A stretch of 64,000 nt of DNA. It comes from a virus. The notes under the pieces are model-generated. The model was not told the DNA's origin, searched no databases, and saw nothing but the letters and a program-made list of their open reading frames with translations. The number at the start of each line of letters is the position of its first letter. The first letter of the stretch is position 1. The stretch lies in the IMG/VR virus record IMGVR_UViG_3300008110_000075, positions 1 to 64,000 of that record. The stretch is one strand, 5' to 3'. This document shows positions 51,312 to 59,811 of the stretch, piece by piece. The translations under genes were made by a program, and so were the position numbers.

Positions 51312-52023
51312 CTCTTCTCAAATAACTCAATACCTTTTTATTATTAGTTTCTTTAACTGAGGGTGTTTCATCATAAACAATTGGTTCTTGTAGGTTTCCA
51401 AACTTTTGTTCATTTAGTTTCCTCAGTTCTTCTTCAAGTTTTTTTAATTCATCTTCAGTTGGAGTGAATTTTTCTTTTTCGATTTCGGCCTCTTTCAGTC
51501 CAGCTTGTTTACTCAATTCTTCTATATCCAAGTCGAAATTATTGACCGGTAGTTTTCTTTTTTCTTCCTCTTCGAATTTCACAAGCATGTGTAGGAACGA
51601 TAAGGATATCAATGGTAACATACCACCTGCGAACAAAGCCAAGAATCTTTTGTGTCCAACGAGGTCACCAGATTCTACACCTAAAAATGAAACGATGGGG
51701 TCAACCATATCAACCCAATCTTTGAAAGATTCGCTGTTTATATCAATATATTGATATGCAAAAAATATGTTTCCAATGAATTGTATCAACGTAACAATGA
51801 TGAATGGGAAATATACTTTTTTACCCATTTGAGCCGCAATTGCGGCTAACGCTGATAAAGCAGCGATTTCAATCCCTATTGAAAGATATATCGACCAACT
51901 CAATGGATTAGAAATACCATACCAAGTTGTTACGTGAGAAATGGAAACAATAGCAACCGTAATAATCGGAACCAAGAAGGCAACGTATATTAGGGTTTTA
52001 AAGTTTTTTTGTATCCAGTTCAT
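51304..52023 (-). CDS. Multi-pass membrane protein with cytoplasmic coil; holin candidate
   Basis: 239 residues. Four hydrophobic segments in the first 140 residues (LIYVAFLVPIITVAIVSI, IYLSIGIEIAALSALAAIAA, FPFIIVTLIQFIGNIFFA, FLALFAGGMLPLISLSFL), then an acidic coiled C-terminus. Next to the amidase, so a holin or lysis regulator is possible; size is larger than a usual holin. Confidence 0.55.
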   Translation of the reverse strand: MNWIQKNFKTLIYVAFLVPIITVAIVSISHVTTWYGISNPLSWSIYLSIGIEIAALSALAAIAAQMGKKVYFPFIIVTLIQFIGNIFFAYQYIDINSESFKDWVDMVDPIVSFLGVESGDLVGHKRFLALFAGGMLPLISLSFLHMLVKFEEEEKRKLPVNNFDLDIEELSKQAGLKEAEIEKEKFTPTEDELKKLEEELRKLNEQKFGNLQEPIVYDETPSVKETNNKKVLSYLRRDA

Positions 52024-52304
52024 TATTTTTTATTTAATTTTTTTATTTCTTCTTCGATTTCAGTTTGTCTTCTTACATCAAGAAGTTTTCTATCTGTCGC
52101 TTGAATCATTCTTTTTTCAGCCTCAAGACCTGAAATCTTAAGTTCCTTATTCAACTCGGTTTTAGTATAAGTTGAATCTTTTATTGCTCTTATTTCTGAT
52201 TTAATCCTACTTAAATCTCTTGAATCTCCACATCCCTTAAAAAAGGTTAATACCGCAATTACCAATACGATAACTGTGAAATTGTTTTGAATAAATTTTT
52301 TCAT
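52023..52304 (-). CDS. Membrane-anchored coiled-coil protein (93 aa)
   Basis: N-terminal helix NFTVIVLVIAVLTFFKGCG followed by a charged coil (LSRIKSEIRAIKDSTYTKTE). The GC near the helix end could be a lipobox-like site, but the leader is long. A second spanin or lysis regulator is possible. Starts at the next gene's TAA overlap. Confidence 0.55.
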   Translation of the reverse strand: MKKFIQNNFTVIVLVIAVLTFFKGCGDSRDLSRIKSEIRAIKDSTYTKTELNKELKISGLEAEKRMIQATDRKLLDVRRQTEIEEEIKKLNKK

Positions 52305-52355
52305 AATTTTATAATTTTAATACAACTTAGATTTATAATTTTAATATCATAAAAA

Positions 52356-52387
52356 TATAAAAGGTGTATCTAATAAATACACCCTTT
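52356..52387 (-). terminator. Terminator of the sigma-factor operon
   Basis: GGTGTAT..GATACACC stem with TTTATTA loop followed on the minus strand by TTTTATATTTTT. Confidence 0.7.
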
Positions 52388-52395
52388 ACCTTTAA

Positions 52396-53193
52396 TTACA
52401 TGTAGTCGAACAAACTACCCGTTTCATTCCTAAGTTTTCTGAGGGCTTTTTCTTTGATTTGTCTAACCCTTTCCTTAGTTAAATCAAAGTCATTACCAAT
52501 ATCTTCTAATGTTCTTGTTGAGCCAGATAACCCGAAATAATCTTGGATGATTACCTTTTCTCTTTCATCGAGAACATCGAGAAGTGAAAGTAATTTATCT
52601 TTAAGTGTTTGCTCTGAAGAAAGTCCTGAGTCCGCACTTTCAGCATTTGGATTTGGAACAACATCCAAAAGCGTATCTCCCTCTTCGTTAAGTGGGCTAT
52701 CCAAGTTCACAATAGATGGTAGGTTGAGAAACTTCTCAGGAAGTTCAGTCCCCACCTTGTCAAGTTCTTTTTTCGCCTTATGTAGTTCTTGAACCACATT
52801 TACTGGTAGTCGAATTGTTCTAGCATTTTCATTCAAGGATTGAAGTATGGATTGTCTAATCCACCACACAGCGTATGATATGAATCTAAGATTTTTTGAC
52901 CAATCAAAATTCTCAATCGCTTTCATAAGACCATAATTACCTTCAGCGATAAGGTCAGGTAAATCTAACCCTTGGTTTTGATATTGTTTGGAAACAGTAA
53001 TCACAAACCTTAAGTTACCCTCGAGAATTTCTTTTTTTATTTCTTCCTTCTCTTGGATTGAGATTCTACCTGATAACATTTTTCTAGAAAGTTCTCTTTC
53101 TCTCTCTACCGTCATTACCTTAAGTTTTCTTACTTCTTTAAGGTAGGCGTTAATTTCTTCCTGATTAATTGGGATTACACTTTTTTCCTTCAT
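52396..53193 (-). CDS. RNA polymerase sigma factor (RpoD-like)
   Basis: 265 residues. Region 1.2 (INQEEINAYLKEVRKLKVMT), region 2 (NLRFVITVSKQYQNQGLDLP, FISYAVWWIRQSILQSLNE), a shortened region 3, and region 4 (YFGLSGSTRTLEDIGNDFDL, TKERVRQIKEKALRKL). It is close to primary sigma factors of Bacteroidota but shorter than RpoD. It should bind host core polymerase and redirect it to phage promoters; the TATTTATA class is a candidate target. Monocistronic-looking with its own terminator. Confidence 0.93.
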   Translation of the reverse strand: MKEKSVIPINQEEINAYLKEVRKLKVMTVERERELSRKMLSGRISIQEKEEIKKEILEGNLRFVITVSKQYQNQGLDLPDLIAEGNYGLMKAIENFDWSKNLRFISYAVWWIRQSILQSLNENARTIRLPVNVVQELHKAKKELDKVGTELPEKFLNLPSIVNLDSPLNEEGDTLLDVVPNPNAESADSGLSSEQTLKDKLLSLLDVLDEREKVIIQDYFGLSGSTRTLEDIGNDFDLTKERVRQIKEKALRKLRNETGSLFDYM

Positions 53194-53196
53194 AGA

Positions 53197-53715
53197 TTAA
53201 TTTTTACTATAACTCTTTAATATATCTTTTTCGAACTCTGTAAGATTTTCAAACCCTTTGTCAATCATCTTGTCCAAAATTTGGTCTAAGGATGGTTTAG
53301 GAAACAGGTTATTCTTTTCACCCAAAAGTAATGCCACAAAATCGTCATCTTCCTCTTCGTCCATGAAATCTAAATTCCTTTTAATTCTATTAAGGTCGAT
53401 ATTCATCTCAACGTCATCACTTGAATTTTCTAAGTCTAAAAGATGACTTTCTATTTCTTTCGGCATAGACAATGTCATATTGTCATGTAATTCTGTCAGA
53501 ATAAATGCTTCGGTTATACCATAGAGAATTCCACGGATGTATTCAAATATTTCACTTTTTTCAACCTCAGAGGCAAAATGGAATATCAAAATACCGTTTG
53601 TGTGTTGGAATTTCATGTGAGGTGAGTCAACAATAGGGGTTAATGATAGTGCTAACTCTTGACACATCTTCTCGTTTTCGAATTTACCAATTACTGATAA
53701 AATGTATTTTTTCAT
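53197..53715 (-). CDS. Hypothetical protein with Bacteroidota-type C-terminal motif
   Basis: 172 residues. The body is acidic with NIDLNRIKRNLDFMDEEEDD. The end, LDQILDKMIDKGFENLTEFE then KDILKSYSKN, resembles a short C-terminal helix pair often seen in Bacteroidota proteins. TATATTTG directly abuts the start. Immediately upstream of the sigma factor, so possibly a regulator or anti-sigma, but this is a guess. Confidence 0.6.
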   Translation of the reverse strand: MKKYILSVIGKFENEKMCQELALSLTPIVDSPHMKFQHTNGILIFHFASEVEKSEIFEYIRGILYGITEAFILTELHDNMTLSMPKEIESHLLDLENSSDDVEMNIDLNRIKRNLDFMDEEEDDDFVALLLGEKNNLFPKPSLDQILDKMIDKGFENLTEFEKDILKSYSKN

Positions 53716-53719
53716 AAAG

Positions 53720-53727
53720 CAAATATA
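53720..53727 (-). promoter_or_regulatory. TATATTTG element 4 nt before start codon
   Basis: Box then CTTT and the ATG at 53715; would give a leaderless or nearly leaderless sigma-operon mRNA. Confidence 0.55.
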
Positions 53728-53729
53728 GG

Positions 53730-54269
53730 TTAAACTCTCTTGGATAATCCAACTATTTGATAAAAATCTTTTTTTCCTTCACAATACTCTTTTACCAAAG
53801 TAAGTAGCCCGCGAAACATAAAAGCATCATCTGATTGTTTTTCACACTTTGAAAAAAGTTCAACAAATGCTGTAATTGTTTCAACTGTATAATACCCATG
53901 ACCCCTAAGTTGAGAGTGTTTATTACCCATAACTTGTGGGTGTTTCAAATCGTATGTATTTCTTTCTTGAATAGATGAGAACTTTTCGGACTCATCGTAG
54001 ATTTTTATGAGGTCATTAACAAAACTATATAGATAGTTCATTTTGAAAACTGAACTATGAGACCCTTTAACCAATAAGTCAACTATCCAATGTGTGTGAG
54101 ATGGGGTTCTCAACCTTTTTCCCTCTTCTTTATACTTAACCACAAAATCAAGCTCGGGGTTTTGACCTCGTTCGCCTTGATAAATAGCAACTTCTGTAAC
54201 TAAGTCAGTTTTCCAAACTTTGATTGGGTGATGTTCAACCCCTATTTTCTTGAATGTTAAATGTTTCAT
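53730..54269 (-). CDS. Hypothetical protein (179 aa)
   Basis: MKHLTFKKIGVEHHPIKVWK... contains RTPSHTHWIVDLLVKGSHSS and VMGNKHSQLRGHGYYTVETI, both His-rich. A metal-dependent enzyme or nucleic-acid protein is possible; no family recognised. Overlaps the upstream gene by 4 nt. Confidence 0.6.
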   Translation of the reverse strand: MKHLTFKKIGVEHHPIKVWKTDLVTEVAIYQGERGQNPELDFVVKYKEEGKRLRTPSHTHWIVDLLVKGSHSSVFKMNYLYSFVNDLIKIYDESEKFSSIQERNTYDLKHPQVMGNKHSQLRGHGYYTVETITAFVELFSKCEKQSDDAFMFRGLLTLVKEYCEGKKDFYQIVGLSKRV

Positions 54270-54742
54270 AGATATACTCTTCCTTTTTTTCCTGAATGTT
54301 GTTCATACCATTTACCTTCATTATCCAACCATACGTAAGGGTCTGAAGGGTCTTCGGACCACCCATATTTTTGATAAAATTCAGGTTCTTTTTTCAAAAG
54401 ATTGGCACGGTGAGATGAATGAAATCTTTCGTTTCCAATGAATGGTGGTATAATAACATCATTCTCAATGTATTGTTCAAAACTCATCGTATTCTTGAAT
54501 CCTCGACAAATCCATTCTGCAATTGAATAATTCATATACAATTTCAACGCAGGGACATAGTCTCTCCACATAACCGTGCAAGGATGGTTTAACCAACCTT
54601 TGTATGGTGTTCCATCTAACTTAGGCCTACGGGTGATTGCTGATATTATTTGATAAGTTTCAACTCTTTGTTTACCGAGACGTTTGTTGTCGAGGGATTT
54701 AAGAGATTTTCTCATATCGGAATATGGTAAGAAAATTTGCAT
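54266..54742 (-). CDS. MSMEG_6728-like protein (pyrimidine-dimer glycosylase-type)
   Basis: 158 residues from the ATG at 54742 (MQIFLPYSDMRKSLKSLDNK). RLGKQRVETYQII, GWLNHPCTVMWRDY, NERFHSSHRANLL and EWYEQHSG-type segments match the family; RLGKQRVE is diagnostic. Some relatives are annotated as pyrimidine-dimer DNA glycosylases, so a repair role beside the recombination genes is plausible. The exact activity is uncertain. Confidence 0.75.
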   Translation of the reverse strand: MQIFLPYSDMRKSLKSLDNKRLGKQRVETYQIISAITRRPKLDGTPYKGWLNHPCTVMWRDYVPALKLYMNYSIAEWICRGFKNTMSFEQYIENDVIIPPFIGNERFHSSHRANLLKKEPEFYQKYGWSEDPSDPYVWLDNEGKWYEQHSGKKGRVYL

Positions 54743-54770
54743 GCTGCAATGATACTGAATATTTTTACAA

Positions 54771-55541
54771 TTACAAAATTTGGTCCAACTTAATAATAAG
54801 TTCATTTTTGGGTATACTTCTTGGACCTGTAGTATCACCTGAACTAAATTGAATTTGTGATATTAAACGTTGAGCTGTTTGAGGGTCTTCGACTCTAAGA
54901 AAATAATGTGAAGTAATTGATACATCTGTATCAGTGAAAACATCTCCAGCATTGATACCAACTCTTCTGATTGCTAAATTCGCATGTTGTTTTGTGGTGA
55001 AAGTAAATTTTGTGGGAGAAAGTTTTATTTCTTTCTCTCTAAGAACTTCGGTTTTTTTCAAGATAACCCAAACACATGGGACCATGAAATCTTTTCCTTC
55101 GAACGTAAAAATATCCTCAGTTAAATCCTGAATTAATGAAACCTCAAAGTTGAGAGGAATCTTGTCAATCATTGACCTTTTTTTGAAACCTTTGGGTAAT
55201 ATGAATGCGATTGTGTCTGCGTGAAGACAACACTTTTTTATAAATTTTAATGCAAGACTTGAATTTCTCCCAAATGGAGGATTACCAAAGAAAAGCACTT
55301 TACGATTCCCCAAGAAACTTAAATCCTTAGTCAAAAAATTACATTGTTCTATATCATCAGACTTAGGTTCAATGTCGTAGGCTATTTTGTCTTGGTGTTC
55401 CGCCAAATGAAAAAAAACACCCTCTCCTGCCGATGGCTCTATGATTGTATCATAATCAGTTAGATTCAGAGTCTCTAAACACCTTCGAGCGACCTCAGAT
55501 TTTGTATAAAATTGGTCTAAACCATACTTACTTTTTGACAT
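54771..55541 (-). CDS. N6-adenine DNA methyltransferase (NPPF type), R-M partner
   Basis: 256 residues. IIEPSAGEGVFFHLAE (SAM motif), VLFFGNPPFGRNSSLALKFI (catalytic NPPF) and FILPKGFKKRSMI define a gamma-class adenine methylase. N-terminal QFYTKSEVARRCLETL is typical. Its start overlaps the end of the nuclease-like gene by 14 nt, forming a restriction-modification pair. Confidence 0.88.
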   Translation of the reverse strand: MSKSKYGLDQFYTKSEVARRCLETLNLTDYDTIIEPSAGEGVFFHLAEHQDKIAYDIEPKSDDIEQCNFLTKDLSFLGNRKVLFFGNPPFGRNSSLALKFIKKCCLHADTIAFILPKGFKKRSMIDKIPLNFEVSLIQDLTEDIFTFEGKDFMVPCVWVILKKTEVLREKEIKLSPTKFTFTTKQHANLAIRRVGINAGDVFTDTDVSITSHYFLRVEDPQTAQRLISQIQFSSGDTTGPRSIPKNELIIKLDQIL

Positions 55542-56046
55542 AATCTAAAAAAGTTTCCAAGTTTTTGTAAGAAACCGCAGATTGTATTCTACGTTGGGTT
55601 TTATGGTCTCTTTTGAATCTAGGTTGAACGATTCTTTCTTCACCCCACTTTTCTTTCCACTCTTTTACTTCAGACTTCCAAGTGGTATCGTAGTCATAAC
55701 TATTGGAAACAACATTTTTAATCCAATGTTTAAGTTCTTCGAAGTGTTCCCAAGTGAATAACTCTTTCCATTTTTCAACGTCTACTAATATAACTTTTTC
55801 TTCAACAATGTTTGATTTTTTACCTTTCCAAACACCATACATTAAATAGAAGTCTTTATCTCTCGATACATTATTGAATATATCGGCCAAGGGAATTTCC
55901 GAATTTTGTTTGAAGGTTTTAACTACACATGGGGTTCCATCTTGACGATAGGCATCCCAAATACCCGTGTAGTTATCATCTGAAGATAGGTTATATCTTT
56001 CACAGAGTTGTCTTTGGTAATCAAAACCGTGACCTTGTCTTTCCAT
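55528..56046 (-). CDS. Restriction-endonuclease-like protein
   Basis: 172 residues. YTGIWDAYRQDGTPCVVKTF gives a Asp...xxK arrangement of the PD-(D/E)xK type, followed by DFYLMYGVWKGKKSNIVEEK and VEKWKELFTWEHFEELKHWI, a layout seen in restriction-enzyme-like proteins of large DNA viruses. The acidic residue before K is V-V-K, so the catalytic Glu is not obvious. Coupled to the adenine methylase. Confidence 0.65.
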   Translation of the reverse strand: MERQGHGFDYQRQLCERYNLSSDDNYTGIWDAYRQDGTPCVVKTFKQNSEIPLADIFNNVSRDKDFYLMYGVWKGKKSNIVEEKVILVDVEKWKELFTWEHFEELKHWIKNVVSNSYDYDTTWKSEVKEWKEKWGEERIVQPRFKRDHKTQRRIQSAVSYKNLETFLDYVKK

Positions 56047-56064
56047 ATCGCAAATGTATGGCTT

Positions 56065-58443
56065 TTATTGAGAAACTTTAGAAATATTTTCCGTTTTTGA
56101 AATTCTAACCACATTATTAGCCCAATTGTTTACCAAAGGATTGTGCGTGATAACAAAAATCTTCTCGAAGTATTCTCTCATCTTAGAAAAAAACTCCCCT
56201 ACCATTTCTAAGTTTTCGTTTGAAATCTTACCAAAAACTTCGTCCCATACAATAATGTTTGGTTTTGGTAATGAACACACTTTTGACAACACGGCTCTTA
56301 GTGCCATAGCAGCTATCGTTCTTTCATAACCAGACCCTGATGTCATTGGTTTTTCGATTCCAGTTGAATTATCAATCATCATGAATTCTACCTCATTTTT
56401 ATCGTTAATTCTTATTTCAAGATTGAAATAACAAGAATCCATGAGGAGTCTTTGAAGTTCTTGATTGATTAACGGCATCATCGTCTTCATTATAATTTTC
56501 GAGATACCATTTTTACCAAATACCTCCAAATATATCTTATATATTTTTTCCCTTTCAAACTCCTCGGTAATTGTTTGAATCATTTCGAGATTCTTATCGA
56601 TTTGTTGTTTGAGGTTTTTTATTTGAAGTTGGTTAGATGTTATAGTTCTTTCGTAATCTCTCTTCTCATTAATTAAATCGTCTATCCTCATTCCCGCCTT
56701 CACTAACTGAGCATCAATATCATTGTTCTTTTTAATCTTATCTTGAACTTCTTCATATCTTGTCAGTTTGTCTTGAGCTTGCTCGAGTTTAAGTTTCGTA
56801 GACTCCAAAGACAATTCATACTTTTCTTTTATGAGTTTGTTTCTTTCATACTCATCAAAGTCTTTTTTCAGTTGGGTGAAAGACTGTTCTTTTTTTTCTA
56901 AATCTCCGATTTCTTTTCTGAATTCCCTGACAAGTTTTTTATATCCTTCTAACTGTTCTATTTTTTTCTTTGTTAGGGATGCCTCCATTAATTTGATTCC
57001 GCAGTGCTCGCACTGGATTCCATCCCCATACTTTTCTATCAATTCTTGTATTTCTTCAACTTTATTTTCTGCTAACACCAACTCACCATTTCTCGATTTG
57101 ATTACATCTTTCACCGCGTCGTGTTGGTCTTCATGATAGAACTCTTTGGGCTCAATAATCTTAACTTCGTTTATTTGAGTTTGAATCGACTTAGATGAAT
57201 TTTTGAAGTTTTCTATTTCTGTCTTGAGAGTATTTGGATTTAGTCTAACAAGTTCTTGGTCTATGTCGTTATGCTTGGATTTAAGAAGATTTTCTTTATA
57301 ATCTTGACCCTTTTGAAGCCTGTTATCAACATCTTTCATTTTTTCCTGAGAATCGATAATTTGACTGTCGAGAACTTTTATTTCTTCATTTGACTCTGAA
57401 TTGTTTTGCTTCAAAGTTTCAGTATTATATACATTGGACAACATACCTTTAGAAAAGTCAGAATAAATTTCTTTACCTGTTTCTTCTTTTTTCTTCAGGA
57501 ATTCGAGCCCCAAAAATCTACTCAACACTTGTCCACGTGCTGTTGGCTTTGCCTCCAATAAATCCTCTAAATTCGAAGCGGTAGTCACAATGGTCATCAA
57601 AAAGTCATCGATATTACCTATCGATTTTTTGATGAAGTCCTCAGTCTCTCTCCTTTGTTCACCAGTGAAGTTTTGAAGTTGTCCATCAGCGAGTTTTTTG
57701 AAAAACTCCAATTCAGTTTTAACATTCCATTCTCCTGACTTAGCCTTTTTTCTTTCAATTTGTCTTGCAATAACATATTCCTCACCATCAATAACAATTT
57801 CACCTCTAACGGTTACTTTGTTTTTGTCAGAAAAACGGTTAAAGATTTCCTCTGCTTTCTGTGTTTTGGTTGTTGAGTTAAAGAATAAGAACAATAATAA
57901 ATCTACCGTCAATACAGTTTTTCCTCCAAAGTTTGGTGGGTCAGATTCAACTACTGTGATACCATTACACTTGTCAAAATCAATTACTTGATTTTCCCCG
58001 TAAGAAAGAAAGTTACTAAACTCTATCTTTTTGATATACCATCTCTTGAAGGGGGTTACTTCGACCTCATTTATCAACATTCTATTTTCAACCGCTAAGT
58101 CGATATTCATGACTTGGTCAAAATACTGATGTTGGTTTTTAGATTCCAAGAAATTTCTGACCAACTCTCTGAGATAGTTTTGGTCCATGATATTCATGGT
58201 AACATCTATAGTTTGCTGGGTATCGTCTGTTGTTTTTACTTTGGTAATTACATTTACGTTTGTTGAGGCATACTTCTTCATGAAGTATTGCTTAACAGAC
58301 TTGATTCTTTCTTGTGTAAAATTTTCAGAAGAGTCTTCCCAAATCACTTGAATGTAAGGGTTATCCAAAGCTGAAGTATCGAGTTTGTGTGACATCTCTT
58401 TGTAGTTAAATTCTGGTTTTGGATTGAACAAATCCCATTTCAT
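56065..58443 (-). CDS. Recombination endonuclease ATPase subunit (gp46, SbcC/Rad50-like)
   Basis: 792 residues. Walker A region in SDPPNFGGKTVLTVDLLLFL (about residue 180), long coiled coil with a zinc hook GIQCEHCGIKLME in the centre, ABC signature TSGSGYERTIAAMALRA and Walker B PNIIVWDEVFGKI near the end. Works with the gp47-like nuclease to resect ends and for host DNA degradation. N-terminal 150 residues before the ATPase are extra relative to T4. Confidence 0.95.
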   Translation of the reverse strand: MKWDLFNPKPEFNYKEMSHKLDTSALDNPYIQVIWEDSSENFTQERIKSVKQYFMKKYASTNVNVITKVKTTDDTQQTIDVTMNIMDQNYLRELVRNFLESKNQHQYFDQVMNIDLAVENRMLINEVEVTPFKRWYIKKIEFSNFLSYGENQVIDFDKCNGITVVESDPPNFGGKTVLTVDLLLFLFFNSTTKTQKAEEIFNRFSDKNKVTVRGEIVIDGEEYVIARQIERKKAKSGEWNVKTELEFFKKLADGQLQNFTGEQRRETEDFIKKSIGNIDDFLMTIVTTASNLEDLLEAKPTARGQVLSRFLGLEFLKKKEETGKEIYSDFSKGMLSNVYNTETLKQNNSESNEEIKVLDSQIIDSQEKMKDVDNRLQKGQDYKENLLKSKHNDIDQELVRLNPNTLKTEIENFKNSSKSIQTQINEVKIIEPKEFYHEDQHDAVKDVIKSRNGELVLAENKVEEIQELIEKYGDGIQCEHCGIKLMEASLTKKKIEQLEGYKKLVREFRKEIGDLEKKEQSFTQLKKDFDEYERNKLIKEKYELSLESTKLKLEQAQDKLTRYEEVQDKIKKNNDIDAQLVKAGMRIDDLINEKRDYERTITSNQLQIKNLKQQIDKNLEMIQTITEEFEREKIYKIYLEVFGKNGISKIIMKTMMPLINQELQRLLMDSCYFNLEIRINDKNEVEFMMIDNSTGIEKPMTSGSGYERTIAAMALRAVLSKVCSLPKPNIIVWDEVFGKISNENLEMVGEFFSKMREYFEKIFVITHNPLVNNWANNVVRISKTENISKVSQ

Positions 58444-58445
58444 TA

Positions 58446-58631
58446 TTATTGAGGTGTTGTTGTTAGACCTGATGTTTGAGCATCTTTCTTCTTCATTTCC
58501 TCTATCTGTAGTTTCATTTGTTCCTCAAACAATTTTTGCATAACATTTTTTTGTGCATTGATTTGAGTGTTTCTTGATTGAACTCTTTTTCTGTGAGCCT
58601 TTGCTCCACCTCTTTTTTTTGACGTTCCCAT
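58446..58631 (-). CDS. Small basic protein (61 aa)
   Basis: MGTSKKRGGAKAHRKRVQSR then a helix with QKNVMQKLFEEQMKLQIEEM. The basic N-terminus suggests nucleic-acid contact. Lies between the gp46- and gp47-type genes. Function unknown. Confidence 0.6.
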   Translation of the reverse strand: MGTSKKRGGAKAHRKRVQSRNTQINAQKNVMQKLFEEQMKLQIEEMKKKDAQTSGLTTTPQ

Positions 58632-58634
58632 TTT

Positions 58635-58988
58635 TTAATTGTTTTGTTGTGGTCTATTTTGTTCAAACCACTCGATTATTGAATTAATTGCCCATACAGA
58701 ACCAGAAGCCAACATCCCATCAAAAAACCACGATACAAATGGTGATACTTCAAGTATAGTATGAACTGGTGAATATAAGAAAATTCCGAAGAAAAATCCA
58801 ACCCAAGTTGGTGTGCACATCATACATTTCAACATATCGGATAAGAAAACCCAAAATCCATTGAATAGTGTATGCTCGCTTGCCGCCAATTTGTTTATTT
58901 TATTTCTCGGTCCGTTGAAAATGCTCCCATAAACCAAGATGTTGCTTATTCCATAAGTCATTATCATCCATAAAATTAATTGTGTCAT
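58635..58988 (-). CDS. Small membrane protein with CMMC motif (117 aa)
   Basis: Three or four hydrophobic segments (ILWMIMTYGISNILVYGSIF, FLSDMLKCMMCTPTWVGFFF, FVSWFFDGMLASGSVWAINS). The DMLKCMMCTPTW pattern recalls small membrane proteins of the DUF1360 type. Function unknown. Confidence 0.6.
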   Translation of the reverse strand: MTQLILWMIMTYGISNILVYGSIFNGPRNKINKLAASEHTLFNGFWVFLSDMLKCMMCTPTWVGFFFGIFLYSPVHTILEVSPFVSWFFDGMLASGSVWAINSIIEWFEQNRPQQNN

Positions 58989-58994
58989 AAAATA

Positions 58995-59810
58995 TTATTT
59001 ATAAAGATTATCATCAAGATTCGAGCCCCTCAAGAACATTGCTTTTTTATCTTCTTGGAACTTTTGAATATCTTGAATTGTTTTTTCGTATTCTTTTATT
59101 TTTTTGTCTTTTTCTATGTTGTCTTGTTTTAGTTTCTGAACTGTATTCTGTAAAGCATCCAGTTTAGGTTGTAAATCCCCTCCTGTGACTTTTTCAATCA
59201 CCACTTCTTTGATGACCTCAATTGGAATTTCTTTAGTAACCTCCACTATTTTTTCCTGTATCACAACTTTGTCAACAGGGATTTCTTTTACAACTTCAAC
59301 AATCTTTGGTGGTTGATTTTCCAACTGTTGTATTTTGAACAACAACTCATTTATTTGAGTATCGTCTGAAACTTTTACGATTTTTTCAATCACTTTTTCA
59401 ACAGGCACCTCTTTTACTATTTCTTTGACCACAACTTTTTCAACAGGGATTTCTTTGATTACCTCGACCACATTTTCAACTACCTTTTCAATTGGAATTT
59501 CTTTTATGACCTCAACAATTTTTTCTACAATAACCTCTTTGATAACTTCGACTGGTTTTTCAATCTCCACATATTCAATTTTGACAACTTCTTTTTCAAT
59601 TTCCACCGGTATCTCAACTCTCTTTACAACTTCTTTGATGACTTCTTTTTCGGTCACTTTTGGTCCAGCATTTAACAAACCATATCTTTCAATGTTGAAT
59701 CCAGTTGTAAAGGATTCCTTGACAACTGAGCTTATAAGTAAATCGTTGAGATTACAATAAGAAACCAATTCTTTAAGTTCATCTTTGGAAAGATTAAGTT
59801 TAACTTCCAT
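58995..59810 (-). CDS. Repetitive charged coil protein (EVIKEIPVEKV repeats)
   Basis: 271 residues. Residues about 55-200 are built from VEVIKEIPVEKVVEKIVEVI-like repeats of about 11-13 residues, seen many times with substitutions. Flanks are a helical N-terminus and a C-terminal coil (LQNTVQKLKQDNIEKDKKIK). The repeat would form an extended rod. Adjacent to gp47, possibly linked to recombination; unknown function. Confidence 0.65.
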   Translation of the reverse strand: MEVKLNLSKDELKELVSYCNLNDLLISSVVKESFTTGFNIERYGLLNAGPKVTEKEVIKEVVKRVEIPVEIEKEVVKIEYVEIEKPVEVIKEVIVEKIVEVIKEIPIEKVVENVVEVIKEIPVEKVVVKEIVKEVPVEKVIEKIVKVSDDTQINELLFKIQQLENQPPKIVEVVKEIPVDKVVIQEKIVEVTKEIPIEVIKEVVIEKVTGGDLQPKLDALQNTVQKLKQDNIEKDKKIKEYEKTIQDIQKFQEDKKAMFLRGSNLDDNLYK

Positions 59811-59811
59811 C

